Origin: Myxococcota bacterium
GTDB lineage: Bacteria; Myxococcota_A; UBA796
Direction of reading: 5' to 3'
Assembly (NCBI GenBank): GCA_029251165.1
Contig: JAQXDW010000007.1
Location: 1-64,000 of the forward strand
DNA length: 64,000 nt
The notes beneath the pieces are model-generated. The model was not told where the DNA came from. It saw only the letters and a program-made list of their open reading frames with translations, and made no database searches. The translations under genes were made by a program, and so were the position numbers. Within the stretch, counting starts at the first letter, position 1, and each line of letters opens with the position of its first letter. Positions 44,389-53,401 of the stretch are shown here, piece after piece.

Positions 44389-45681
44389 ATGAAAAGCGAG
44401 AAGCAAATCATCGCAGATTACATTGAACTGGTAGCGTTTACTCGAAAACAAGCCGGTAATTTGACTCAGGCAGATCTGAACAACATTGCTGAAACACTTG
44501 AACTGTCAGAACAATTTCTGAAGCGGCTCAAGAGACGCTCAGCAGATCACCTCATACGCGGGGAAGGACACCTTACGAACAATCGACTGGAGCAGGCAAT
44601 CAAAGAGCTGGTGCTCGCCTCCAGCCTGAGTCCTCTCGCCGCTCCGCCGAGCTTCGCTCTTGCGCAAGCTCATGCAGCGCGCTGGAAAAAGACAGGGCAG
44701 GCATCCGATCGCACGCGAGCCTCCATCCTGGCTCGGCGGTGTCTAATGCTGCAGTCAAACATGCCAGAGGTCTACACGCTTCTCCGCAGCCTCCAGCCCC
44801 CAAAAGAACCGCGCAACCGCATGACATTAGACATCATCACAGTGTTACTCTTTGTGCTGCTGGGTGGTGGTACACTGCTGGGACTGTCGCTGCGTACGGA
44901 CAGTGAGGTCTCCGGAGCAAGCAGAAGCCCTTCCTTCAGCAGCTCTCATGTGAACAGCAAGCCCCCAAGTTATCGCGTCTTGCCGGTCGTCTTTCTTCCG
45001 TATGAGCAGCTTCCAGGACTCACCCTCGAGACCCCACGGAGCGATATCGAGGAGTTCGAACAGTCAATCACGCTCAAGCTCGGCAGCATCATGGTCAATG
45101 GCTCCGGAGAGGTCATCAAGGAAGCGACCGTCGAGCTGACGCTGCTGGCAGAAGACGGTACGACAATACACCGCCACTCCATTGATATGCTCCAGAGCCA
45201 CCATGCCCGAATCCGCTCTGATGATCGACACGCCTTCTCCAACCTCACCAGCCTCTCCACGGAGTCAAAGAACTACCAGCCTCCCCACCGGGCAGAGCTG
45301 CGGTTTGTGTCGGTCGAGCTGATGCCTGCGGAGTCAAGCGAGCCAGAGATCACGCCGCAGCTCTTTCACTGGGAGGTTGCCAAGCCCCCCGGTGTGGCGC
45401 TCGCGCTGGAGCGGCGGGTCAGCCCCCGCTCATTGAGCAGCCTCTTTCACAGAGAAGAGTACGCCTTCTCCAGCCTCCCTGAGAGCAGCAGCATCAAGCG
45501 ACTCAAGCTTCGCATTGACTACCTCAGCGAAAATGATGTGGTCATCAGCAGCGATGAGTCCTACGTGATCACCACCGCCGAGCCAGAGCTCGTTCCAGGC
45601 GAGGAGCGGCTGTTCTGCTTCTTAGAGCCACTTCGCAAGGCACCGGAAAAAACCCGCATCACAGTGATCGAGATTCAGTGA
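44389..45681 (+). CDS. Single-pass membrane protein of unknown function
   Basis: The product is 430 aa from ATG 44389, with GGAGG 6 bases upstream. Residues 1-135 are helical with a TPR-like repeat (DHLIRGEGHLTNNRLEQAIKELVLASSLSP, and FALAQAHAARWKKTG). A transmembrane helix lies near 145-167 (DIITVLLFVLLGGGTLLGLS), followed by a Ser-rich linker and about 240 residues of beta-rich extracytoplasmic domain, e.g. SITLKLGSIMVNGSGEVI, ATVELTLLAEDG. The N-terminus would be cytoplasmic. No family is recognised. The 5' end is AT-richer than its neighbours. The stop overlaps the hrpB start (GTGA). Confidence 0.75.
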   Translation: MKSEKQIIADYIELVAFTRKQAGNLTQADLNNIAETLELSEQFLKRLKRRSADHLIRGEGHLTNNRLEQAIKELVLASSLSPLAAPPSFALAQAHAARWKKTGQASDRTRASILARRCLMLQSNMPEVYTLLRSLQPPKEPRNRMTLDIITVLLFVLLGGGTLLGLSLRTDSEVSGASRSPSFSSSHVNSKPPSYRVLPVVFLPYEQLPGLTLETPRSDIEEFEQSITLKLGSIMVNGSGEVIKEATVELTLLAEDGTTIHRHSIDMLQSHHARIRSDDRHAFSNLTSLSTESKNYQPPHRAELRFVSVELMPAESSEPEITPQLFHWEVAKPPGVALALERRVSPRSLSSLFHREEYAFSSLPESSSIKRLKLRIDYLSENDVVISSDESYVITTAEPELVPGEERLFCFLEPLRKAPEKTRITVIEIQ

Positions 45682-47984
45682 CCCGGCTCCCGATTGAAGA
45701 TCTCCGCAGCGACTTTGAGGAAGCCATCTCGAATGGCCCCGTTGTGCTGTCAGCGCCCACCGGCTCGGGAAAATCCACCCAGGTTCCGCGCTGGCTGATG
45801 CGCCAGGGGCGAGTGCTGGTCGTAGAGCCGCGCCGGGTTGCCTGCCGGGCACTGGCCAGCCGGGTCGCATCGCTGGAGGGCTGCACGCTGGGCGGACCGG
45901 TCGGCTACGCCGTTCGCGATGAACGAAGGGCCTCTCGGGACACTGCCGCCCTGTTCGTCACCCCAGGAGTTGCGCTGCGCATGCTCCGTGGCGGCGATCT
46001 CGCGCGCTACGAAACCCTCGTCCTCGATGAGTTTCATGAACGCAACCTCGATCTCGACCTGCTGCTCGCGCTGGTCACGAGATCTCGCAGCCCGCGGCTG
46101 GTGGTCATGTCCGCGACCCTTGCTGGAGATCGGATCGCAGGGCACATCGGCGGCGTCCACCTCTCTGGAGAGGGTCGACTGTATCCGGTGAGTCGACAGT
46201 ACCTCCCCGGCCGCTGTGATGAGCCAGACATCCGCGGACTGGAGGGGCGCGTGTGTACGGCGCTGAAGGCTGCGGCGAACGACCCAGGAGACGTGCTGGT
46301 GTTTCTCCCAGGAAAAGGGGAGATCGCCAGCGTCGCGGCTGCGGTTCAAGGAGACTGGGAGGTCGTCACGCTGCACGGCGGGCTGACGCTCAAGCAGCAG
46401 ACGCGCATCTTCTCTCCAACCGACCGGCGGCGGGTCATCCTGAGCACCAATGTCGCAGAGACCTCGCTGACGGTGCCCCGCATCGGTGTGGTCATCGACT
46501 CCGGGCTGGTTCGTCGGACCCACTACCACCAGGGACGCGCCTACCTCACCCTGACCCCCATCGCCGCCGACAGCGCAGAGCAGCGGGCCGGTCGAGCCGG
46601 TCGCCTGGGACCAGGAGTCTGCTATCGGCTGTGGCCCGAGCGCCTGTCGCTGCTCCAGAGCACTCCGCCCGAGATCCACCGAGAGTCACTGGTCCCGCTG
46701 CTCCTCGCCGCCCAGGCATGCGGTGCCAGCCCAGAGACGCTCCCCTTCCTCGATCCACCGCGCCCCTACGCCGTCAACGATGCCATGGAGCAGCTGCGGC
46801 TTCTCGGAGCGATCGACCCGGACGGACAGCTCACCCCGCGCGGCGAGTCCCTGTTCGGACTGCCCCTCGATGCCCACCTCGGCCGCCTGCTCATCGAAGC
46901 CGGCAGCCGGGGCACCCTCGACATGGCCCTTCCACTCGCTGCCGCGCTCGCCATCCCGCGTCGGCTGCTGCTGTCCCGTCCGGAAGATCCCGAGGATGAC
47001 CTGAGGGACGCCGGCTGTGATGCCACCGCCCTGATCAAGGCCGTCCAGGACGGCGAGCCCCGTCGCCACCACCTCGACGCCGTCGCGCTGCGAGATGCCC
47101 GACAGGTCGCCCGTCGGTTCCGGGGACTGTTCTCGCAGGCCGGCTCGAAAGCGACAAACCGCGCAGACCTCGCGATGACCCTGCTGGCCGCCTGGCCCGA
47201 CTGTGCGCACCTCGCACGTCGGCGCAAGCGGCAGACCGCCTGGAGCAACGGCGGCACCGAGCTCGCGCTTGGCCGGGAGACTGCGATCAACCCAGAGAAG
47301 GCCGAGGCCATCCTGGTCCTGGAGAGTCGAGCGTTCGGGCAGGGACGGAAGCGGCAGCTGGTGATCACCGCTGCAATGCCGGTGCCGATCGCATGGCTGG
47401 TGCGGGCTGGACTGGGACGAGAGCGACTGGGAGGAGTGGTCTACAAGCGGCGAACGATCATGGCAAAGATCGAGCGGGTCTATGCCGGCAGGGTCATTGC
47501 AACCCGAGAGGAGACCCCGCAAGGAGCCCTGGCAAGAGAAGCCACCCGCGACCTCATCCTCCGTGGTCGCATCTTCCCCGGCACGGCTGAAGCGCTGCAG
47601 ACCCGTCATGCGGCATCCTCCCTCGCTGCTCAGCTCGACGGGGGGGCAGCCTCTCCGCCGCTGGCTGACTGGCTGCTGGAGCGCCTGGAGACCCTCGGCA
47701 TGACCACAGTCGAAGATCTGGAGCTGCTGGAGCCCGATGACGTCTTGCCCGCCCCCCTCCCGGCCCACATCGCCGAGGCCCTCACCCGCCGCTACCCGCC
47801 TGAGCTGTCCATCGGCGATGCTCGGTACCGCATCGCGTACGACCCAGCGAAGCGAGAGGCAACCCTGGAGCAGATCTCCGGCCAACGGAAGTCGCCCCCT
47901 CCCGACCACTACCTCCCTCGCCTGCCCGGCTGGCGTCTCCTGCTGAGCCACAAGAACCGGGTGCGCACACTCCGAGGCCGGTGA
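45678..47984 (+). CDS. hrpB: ATP-dependent RNA helicase HrpB
   Basis: The product is 768 aa from GTG 45678, which overlaps the preceding stop. Helicase motifs are in order: LSAPTGSGKSTQVPRW (Walker A, about 24-39), EPRRVACRALA, the DEAH-like box LVLDEFHERN (DEFH), VMSATL, VVTLHGGLTLKQQ, STNVAETSLTV and the box EQRAGRAGR. The C-terminal domain (HrpB_C-like, with the typical 'PE...LP.LP.W' end, DHYLPRLPGWRLLLSHKN) is complete. It unwinds RNA or RNP; no specific substrate is known. Its start is coupled to the unknown membrane-protein gene, an odd partner. Confidence 0.95.
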   Translation: MTRLPIEDLRSDFEEAISNGPVVLSAPTGSGKSTQVPRWLMRQGRVLVVEPRRVACRALASRVASLEGCTLGGPVGYAVRDERRASRDTAALFVTPGVALRMLRGGDLARYETLVLDEFHERNLDLDLLLALVTRSRSPRLVVMSATLAGDRIAGHIGGVHLSGEGRLYPVSRQYLPGRCDEPDIRGLEGRVCTALKAAANDPGDVLVFLPGKGEIASVAAAVQGDWEVVTLHGGLTLKQQTRIFSPTDRRRVILSTNVAETSLTVPRIGVVIDSGLVRRTHYHQGRAYLTLTPIAADSAEQRAGRAGRLGPGVCYRLWPERLSLLQSTPPEIHRESLVPLLLAAQACGASPETLPFLDPPRPYAVNDAMEQLRLLGAIDPDGQLTPRGESLFGLPLDAHLGRLLIEAGSRGTLDMALPLAAALAIPRRLLLSRPEDPEDDLRDAGCDATALIKAVQDGEPRRHHLDAVALRDARQVARRFRGLFSQAGSKATNRADLAMTLLAAWPDCAHLARRRKRQTAWSNGGTELALGRETAINPEKAEAILVLESRAFGQGRKRQLVITAAMPVPIAWLVRAGLGRERLGGVVYKRRTIMAKIERVYAGRVIATREETPQGALAREATRDLILRGRIFPGTAEALQTRHAASSLAAQLDGGAASPPLADWLLERLETLGMTTVEDLELLEPDDVLPAPLPAHIAEALTRRYPPELSIGDARYRIAYDPAKREATLEQISGQRKSPPPDHYLPRLPGWRLLLSHKNRVRTLRGR

Positions 47985-48023
47985 GCCGGCTGGAAGTGAG
48001 GTATGCTGGTCTGTGGAGGGCGC

Positions 48024-48452
48024 ATGTTCGCAGACGACGGCAGCATCATCGTCAAGCGCACGATCTTCGATCCAGAAGCGGATCTGGAGGTCCCGGAAGA
48101 GGGCTATGAGCTGAAGTCCCACGGAACGCTGAACACCTACCACCAGCAGTCTCGCGAGGTCACCTCGTCCTTCCGAGACAAGCTCCTGCTGGAAGATGAA
48201 GACTCGGTGCTCTACGGCTGGCACGGCATCCGTCACCCGATTCAGGCGATGCTGCTCTCGTTCAAGTACGGCAACGTCCGCGCCGCCATGGAGCAGCAGG
48301 TCGCTGCTGAGGTGCTCACTGAGCACAAGCCGTTCGTCGATCTGGAGCGTGAGGAAGGATTCACCCACCGGGTCGATGATCCCGAGCCAGAGGTCCACGG
48401 CAGCAAGCCCAAGCCGCAGGGCTTTGAGTGGAAGACGAACCTGTACGGCTAG
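48024..48452 (+). CDS. Hypothetical protein, possibly alpha/beta
   Basis: The product is 142 aa from ATG 48024, chosen for GGAGG five bases upstream; an ATG at 48003 is the alternative. It is charged and acidic (EADLEVPEEGYELKSHG, DLEREEGFTHRVDDPE) and lacks signal or membrane segments. Parts such as YGWHGIRHPIQAMLLSFKYGNV may be helices. I do not recognise a family. It lies between hrpB and the racemase gene on the same strand with a short gap to each. Confidence 0.65.
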   Translation: MFADDGSIIVKRTIFDPEADLEVPEEGYELKSHGTLNTYHQQSREVTSSFRDKLLLEDEDSVLYGWHGIRHPIQAMLLSFKYGNVRAAMEQQVAAEVLTEHKPFVDLEREEGFTHRVDDPEPEVHGSKPKPQGFEWKTNLYG

Positions 48453-48510
48453 GTCTGCTCCCCCAGACAAGCGCCCCGTTGAGAACGGAACCCGCCGATA
48501 GGATCAGGTG

Positions 48511-49653
48511 ATGCGCCTCCCGCTCCGCGACACCCCGGCTCCCCTCGCCCGCCTGGAGCTTCTCCACCTGGCCCTGCCGCGGCGCTACACCTTTCGCAGC
48601 GCCATCGGCACCCGGTCGGAGAAGCAGGTGCTGATGATTCGGTGGTGGATGCCCGACGGAAGCTGGGGAATTGGTGAGGCGTCGTGCAGAGCAGATCCGC
48701 GATACAGCGGGGAATTCATCGACGGTGCGGTGCTGATGCTGCGGGATCACCTGGGTCCGATGCTGATGTCCTCAGGAACCATCGGCGACCTTGTGGAGGC
48801 GTGCAGCCAGATTCGGGGGTGGCCGTTTGCGACGGCGGCGGTGCTGTCTGCGGCACTGGATGCCCTGCGTCGAGGTGGAGTCCACGATCCAATCGATCGG
48901 TGGACATTCCCCAGGCAAATGTCGGTCCCGGTGGGAGCCTCGCTGGGACTGTACTCCTCCACTGCAGAGACCCTCCACGCTGTCATGCGCTCACAAGAAC
49001 AGGGCGTTAGACGTGTAAAGCTAAAGATATGTCCGTCAATGGACCCCGCGATCCTGCCCGCAGTCCGTGCTGCATTCCCGCACCTCACCCTGACCTTCGA
49101 CGCCAACGGCAGCTTCGGCTCAGCGCACCTCAGCCCACTCGCCGATCTCGCAGCCCTCGACCCGCTGATGCTGGAGCAGCCCTTCCCGCCCGGACGACTC
49201 GACCTCGACCGACGCCTGAAGGACCGCGCTCCAGACCTCTCCCTCTGCCTCGACGAGAGCATCACCGATCTCGGCATGCTGTACACCGCCAGAATGCTGG
49301 GGGTCCTGGACGTTGTGAACCTCAAGCCGGGTCGGGTCGGCGGACCGCTGAGGTGTGATGCGGCGCTGCGGTGGTGTCGTGAGCGGGGAGTGTCAGCCTG
49401 GATCGGCGGAATGTTCGAGACCGGCGTGGGCCGACACGCCAACGCGCGCGCAGCCTCCTGCCTGCCGGACGCCATCGCTCATGACATCAATCCGCCCAGC
49501 ACCTACCTGCTCGAAGACATCGTCTCTGAGCCCCTGCGCATGGCGGACGACGGAACCATTGCCCTGGATGATGCGCCGGTGATGATTCGATGGGCAGTGG
49601 TGGATCGCTCCTGTGTGCGTCGCCTCGATGTGCTGCCTGGCGGGGTCGGATGA
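48511..49653 (+). CDS. Enolase-superfamily racemase/epimerase (OSBS/N-acylamino acid racemase-like)
   Basis: The product is 380 aa from ATG 48511 (GTG 48508 possible). It has an N-terminal cap and a barrel with all catalytic residues of the muconate lactonizing/OSBS subgroup. They are the KxK pair Lys170 and Lys172 (RVKLKI), metal ligands Asp197 (FDANGSF), Glu222 (LEQPFP) and Asp248 (LDESI), and Lys272 (VNLKPGRVGG). The segment WIGGMFETGVGRHANARAA is typical of o-succinylbenzoate synthase/N-acylamino acid racemase. It overlaps the D-aminoacylase-like gene by 4 bases (ATGA). Menaquinone neighbours are absent here, so an N-acyl amino acid racemase role is more likely than menaquinone OSBS. Confidence 0.9.
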   Translation: MRLPLRDTPAPLARLELLHLALPRRYTFRSAIGTRSEKQVLMIRWWMPDGSWGIGEASCRADPRYSGEFIDGAVLMLRDHLGPMLMSSGTIGDLVEACSQIRGWPFATAAVLSAALDALRRGGVHDPIDRWTFPRQMSVPVGASLGLYSSTAETLHAVMRSQEQGVRRVKLKICPSMDPAILPAVRAAFPHLTLTFDANGSFGSAHLSPLADLAALDPLMLEQPFPPGRLDLDRRLKDRAPDLSLCLDESITDLGMLYTARMLGVLDVVNLKPGRVGGPLRCDAALRWCRERGVSAWIGGMFETGVGRHANARAASCLPDAIAHDINPPSTYLLEDIVSEPLRMADDGTIALDDAPVMIRWAVVDRSCVRRLDVLPGGVG

Positions 49654-51260
49654 TCCTCGACACCCTCATCACCGGGGCGGAGGTCTACGACGGGCAGCAC
49701 ACCGAACCACAGCGGGTCTCTGTGGGCATCGTGGGGAGACACATCGCCTGGGTTGGAGAAGCCCCTGTCGGCCACGCCGCGAGACAGACTGTCCATGCTC
49801 CGGGAACGGTCCTGTGCCCCGGGTTTATCGATGCGCATGCCTCCACAGGGCTGGGCTACATGCTCCCGAACGCCGCCGACCATAAACTATATCAAGGCGT
49901 TACGACTGAAGTTATTGGAAATTGTGGAACCTCCAACGCACCCATCGGCCCACACCTTCTGGCTGCTGCAGAGCGAGAGGCGAGCGGAATCGGTGCGCCG
50001 CTCCGCTGGCGAGGAATGGGTGAGTGGCTCGATCAGCTCGATGCTCACGGCCTGCCCATCAATGTCGCCACCCACATCGGACACTCCACCCTGCGGGCCT
50101 CTACAGGAGCCTGGCAGACGATGCTGTCCAGCACACAGCAGGAAGAGCTGGTGGCGCTGCTGTCGGAGGGGATGGTTGCCGGTGCCCTGGGAATGTCCAC
50201 CGGGCTCATCTACCCCCCAGGAAGCCTGTCGACCACGGGAGAGCTCATCGCGCTGGCGAAGATCGTTTCAGCTGTCGGAGGGGTGTATGTCAGCCACATC
50301 CGAGACGAGCGGCACGGGCTGGAGGACGCCATTGAGGAGGCCCTCACCATCGGAAGGCAAGCTGGACTGCCCACCATCATCAGCCACCTGAAGGCCGCTG
50401 AGCGGGCAAACTGGGGGAAGATTCCCGGCGTCTTGGCACGGCTGGAGCGCGAGAGAGCGTCCGGACAGGCCGTGACCGTGACCGCATACCCCTACACCGC
50501 GGTCTCCACCCGACTCCGAGCGTTCCTGCCGACCGCCATCCTGCAGGACGGAGTCTCGGGAATGGGGGTGCGGCTGAAGACGCCCGAGGGACGGGCTGCT
50601 GCGATCACACACCTGCAGGCTCGGGGAACCGACTTCGCAGCGCTCACCCTCATCACCGAGAGCCTGCCCGGTGGACAAGGACGCAGCATCAGCATCCTCG
50701 CTCAGCATCGCAGGGAAGCTCCGGCAGACACCGCGATCGCCGTCCTGTTGTCGGATCCTGAGGCGTGGATCGTCTACCACTGCATCGACGAAGCGGACAT
50801 GGACGCGGCGCTGCTGTGGCCCGACGCCATCGTGTGCAGCGACTCCTGGAGCTACCCGGTCAACGCCGCCAACCCCGTCGGCAATCCCCACCCCCGCACC
50901 TACGGCGCGTTCACAGAGTTCCTGGAGAAGTACGCGCTGTCTCGCCCGCGCCTCTCTCTCGGAGCGGCGGTGCGAAAGATGACGAGCCTGCCGGCAGACT
51001 GGCTGGGACTGCCCGACCGGGGGCGAATTGCACTCGGAGCGGCAGCCGACCTCGTGCTGCTCACGCCCGATCGGGTCCATGCCTGTGCGACCTACGATGA
51101 CCCTCGACAATTCAGCGAAGGCACCGAGCAGGTGTGGGTCAACGGGGTGGCGATGCTCGATGAAGAGGGCCACATTCGACCCATGCTTCCTGGGACCACC
51201 CTGCGGCGTCAGGCGAGCGGAAGCGCCGCGAGGCGCTCACCGTCAGATCCTGCGGGGTAA
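49650..51260 (+). CDS. D-aminoacylase-like amidohydrolase
   Basis: The product is 536 aa from ATG 49650. The beta-sandwich start (ILDTLITGAEVYDG) and barrel match N-acyl-D-amino-acid deacylases. The expected zinc ligands are present: GFIDAHAS with His63, GNCGTSNAP with Cys92, VSHIRDE with His216 and ISHLKA with His246; VCSDSW gives the acid Asp. Oddly, the second His of the family's 'HxH' is Ser65. The terminal block (LSLGAAVRKMTSLPADWLGLPDRGRIALGAAADLVL) is standard. The enzyme would release a D-amino acid from its N-acyl form. With the preceding racemase it suggests use or stereo-inversion of N-acyl amino acids. Confidence 0.9.
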   Translation: MILDTLITGAEVYDGQHTEPQRVSVGIVGRHIAWVGEAPVGHAARQTVHAPGTVLCPGFIDAHASTGLGYMLPNAADHKLYQGVTTEVIGNCGTSNAPIGPHLLAAAEREASGIGAPLRWRGMGEWLDQLDAHGLPINVATHIGHSTLRASTGAWQTMLSSTQQEELVALLSEGMVAGALGMSTGLIYPPGSLSTTGELIALAKIVSAVGGVYVSHIRDERHGLEDAIEEALTIGRQAGLPTIISHLKAAERANWGKIPGVLARLERERASGQAVTVTAYPYTAVSTRLRAFLPTAILQDGVSGMGVRLKTPEGRAAAITHLQARGTDFAALTLITESLPGGQGRSISILAQHRREAPADTAIAVLLSDPEAWIVYHCIDEADMDAALLWPDAIVCSDSWSYPVNAANPVGNPHPRTYGAFTEFLEKYALSRPRLSLGAAVRKMTSLPADWLGLPDRGRIALGAAADLVLLTPDRVHACATYDDPRQFSEGTEQVWVNGVAMLDEEGHIRPMLPGTTLRRQASGSAARRSPSDPAG

Positions 51261-51346
51261 ACACAGGCTGCTCATGGACGGTAGACAAGGGGCGCTGCGG
51301 CGTGGTGACCACCGCAGCCACCGCTCGCATGCTCCCAACGAATGCC

Positions 51347-51739
51347 TCAGCGGGGGATCCCTGGCCGGACCTTGATCACACGCTCCTTTCGGATGCTGAC
51401 CGTCCCGTCCTTGGCGCCACGGGGCTTGGAGACGTGTCGGGCGCGGGTGGCTGTGACCGCGACGGTGCCCCCGCCGCGCTGCTTGCTGTGGTACGCCGCG
51501 ATCGCGGCCGCCTCCTGAACCCGAGCCTTTGGCGGCTCGATTCCCTCGCGCACGAACAGCACGACGTGGCTGCCGGGCATGCCGCGGACGTGGAACCACC
51601 AGTCATCGTTCCGCGCGACCCGCAGCGAGAGGCGGTCGTTGTCACGTGCGGTGCGACCGGCCCAGACCAGCCAGTCATCTTCAAGACGATACGCCCAGAC
51701 CGCCGGCGGGTTTCGCATCTCCGAGGGCTCCCAGGCCAT
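51347..51739 (-). CDS. Stand-alone NFACT-R (DUF814) domain protein
   Basis: The product is 130 aa from ATG 51739, with GGAGG five bases upstream. It matches the NFACT-R (DUF814) module seen at the end of RqcH/NEMF: WLVWAGRTARDNDRLSLRVAR, then DDWWFHVRGMPGSHVVLF, AAAIAAYHSKQRGGGTVAVTATRARHVSKPRGA. The RqcH N-terminal and coiled-coil regions are missing, as in known stand-alone NFACT-R proteins. The module contacts tRNA or ribosomal RNA in ribosome quality control, so an RNA-binding function is likely. It follows the Ser/Thr kinase gene by 21 bases and may be in one transcript. Confidence 0.9.
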   Translation of the reverse strand: MAWEPSEMRNPPAVWAYRLEDDWLVWAGRTARDNDRLSLRVARNDDWWFHVRGMPGSHVVLFVREGIEPPKARVQEAAAIAAYHSKQRGGGTVAVTATRARHVSKPRGAKDGTVSIRKERVIKVRPGIPR

Positions 51740-51760
51740 GACCACCTCCAGGCTGCCGGC

Positions 51761-53401
51761 TTAATCAGAGCCGTGGATTCGGTCCACGGGAAGCTTCCAG
51801 GTGTAGTTCGAGGCTGTCGACGAGCCAACGGTGATCATCCCCTCGATGCTCTCGGAGCGATGGACCATCTTGAGGCTGTGGAGACCCAGCGGAATCGGCT
51901 GGGTAAGCGGAGTCCTTCCCAGCAAGCGACCGTCGAGGAAGATCTCTGTGCCGAGCCCCTTCTGAGAGCCGAAGGTGATCTGCCGGGTCGCGACGACACG
52001 CTCGGAGGAGACCGCGTCTTGCTCCATCGCAAGAGCACTGGCCTCCGGCGCTCCGGTGGATGCAGCCCGTGACTTCGGAGCGGATCTGGCGGCTTCTGGC
52101 GCGGGGATGGGTGCGGGCGTGGGTATGACCACGTCGGCGAGCGGAACCTCTGGTGAATGAGGGTAATCAGATACCCCTGTATCAATCGTTACGGCTACAC
52201 TTTTTGAATACTCATCCAGTCCTGAAGTGCTTGATTCTCCCGTCGTCAGTGCTGCTGTAGTCCGATGCTGCGGGGCCTGAAGGCGCAGCCCGATGCCCGC
52301 AAGGCCGATGAACCCCACCACCCCCAGAAGCACAGAGGCGGGAAGAATCCAGCGCGGCGGAGGCTTGCGCCGCAGCATCGGGTGGCCCATCGTCGACGAC
52401 GTGTCCTCGCCCTGCACAGGCCGGGCCTCAGCGGCTCTCTTCACCCCCTCGTCGAAGAGTCGGACCTCCCCGGGAAGGAGCACAGACTCATGGCGAGACC
52501 TTCGGGCCTCAATGAGGGTTGGGATTCGTCGACGAGCGTAGTGGCTCAGCCCCTCCCCCGAGAGGCGGTCAGACAGCAGCAGCAGCCGCTCCGAGACCTC
52601 GTCTGCTCCCGGACGCTCTTCAGGGAGGAAGTGCATCATCTCGCGAAGGAGCGCGGCGATTGGTTCTCGAAGGGGCAGGTCTGCGGGGAGGGCCGCGAGG
52701 GTCTCGGAGAGGTGACACTCGAAGAGGTGGTCTGCGAGGGGGGCACGCCGACCAGCAGTGCCAGCGAGAAGCTCTACTGCGCTCACGCCGAGCGCGTAGA
52801 TGTCGACCGGGTGGTCGGCGACTCCGTGAAGCCACTGCTCTGGAGCCATGTAGCGGGCAGAGCCATACTGCATCGAGCCGGTGACCCCCTCGCGATCAAA
52901 CTCTGCTCGGGCAATACCGAAGTCGAGCACCTTGACCCCGCCGTGTCGCGAGACGAGCAGGTTGGCCGGCTTGATGTCTCGATGAACGACCGCGAGGGGC
53001 TGCCCAGTCTGCGGGCTGGTCGTGGTGTAGGCGACCTGCAGGGCATCGGCGACGGCAGCGAGGAGCTGGAGGACAGCCCGGGGTGGGAGCACGTCATCGT
53101 TGCCGAGCACGGACGCATCGACTCCGTCGACATACTCCATGAGCACCGCAGGCCGCCCCTCGACCGTGATGAGGTCAAAGACCTTGACGATGGCGTGGTG
53201 GTTGAGCTGGGCGAGCAGGCGCGCCTCGTCGCGCTGCCTCGCAGCGATGTCGTCGTTCTTGTTGAGCTCAGCGGAGAGAACCTTCACCGCGAGTCGCTGC
53301 TGAAAGCCGTCCTTTCCCTCGACATCTGCGAGATAGACCGCTCCAAAGCCTCCCTGACCGAGGGCCTCAACAAATCGAATTCGGCGCTGAAAACCAGGCA
53401 T
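51761..53401 (-). CDS. Membrane-anchored Ser/Thr protein kinase with PEGA domain
   Basis: The product is 546 aa. Residues 8-265 are a Hanks-type kinase with all key residues: GQGGFGAVY, VK in RLAVKVL (Lys40), HRDIKPAN (Asp142), LDFGIA (Asp160), and MAPEQW. A TM helix lies at about 348-368 (ILPASVLLGVVGFIGLAGIG). The extracytoplasmic end (from about 470) resembles a PEGA domain (EIFLDGRLLGRTPLTQPIPLGLHSLKM). Such receptor-like kinases are abundant in Myxococcota and sense the cell surface. The NFACT-R gene lies downstream in the same unit. It is active-looking, unlike the kinase at 60230. Confidence 0.94.
   Translation of the reverse strand: MPGFQRRIRFVEALGQGGFGAVYLADVEGKDGFQQRLAVKVLSAELNKNDDIAARQRDEARLLAQLNHHAIVKVFDLITVEGRPAVLMEYVDGVDASVLGNDDVLPPRAVLQLLAAVADALQVAYTTTSPQTGQPLAVVHRDIKPANLLVSRHGGVKVLDFGIARAEFDREGVTGSMQYGSARYMAPEQWLHGVADHPVDIYALGVSAVELLAGTAGRRAPLADHLFECHLSETLAALPADLPLREPIAALLREMMHFLPEERPGADEVSERLLLLSDRLSGEGLSHYARRRIPTLIEARRSRHESVLLPGEVRLFDEGVKRAAEARPVQGEDTSSTMGHPMLRRKPPPRWILPASVLLGVVGFIGLAGIGLRLQAPQHRTTAALTTGESSTSGLDEYSKSVAVTIDTGVSDYPHSPEVPLADVVIPTPAPIPAPEAARSAPKSRAASTGAPEASALAMEQDAVSSERVVATRQITFGSQKGLGTEIFLDGRLLGRTPLTQPIPLGLHSLKMVHRSESIEGMITVGSSTASNYTWKLPVDRIHGSD

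Noticed and set aside
46686..48470. 594-codon minus-strand frame opposite hrpB
   Set aside because: The plus strand carries all helicase motifs in order; the antisense product has no domain.
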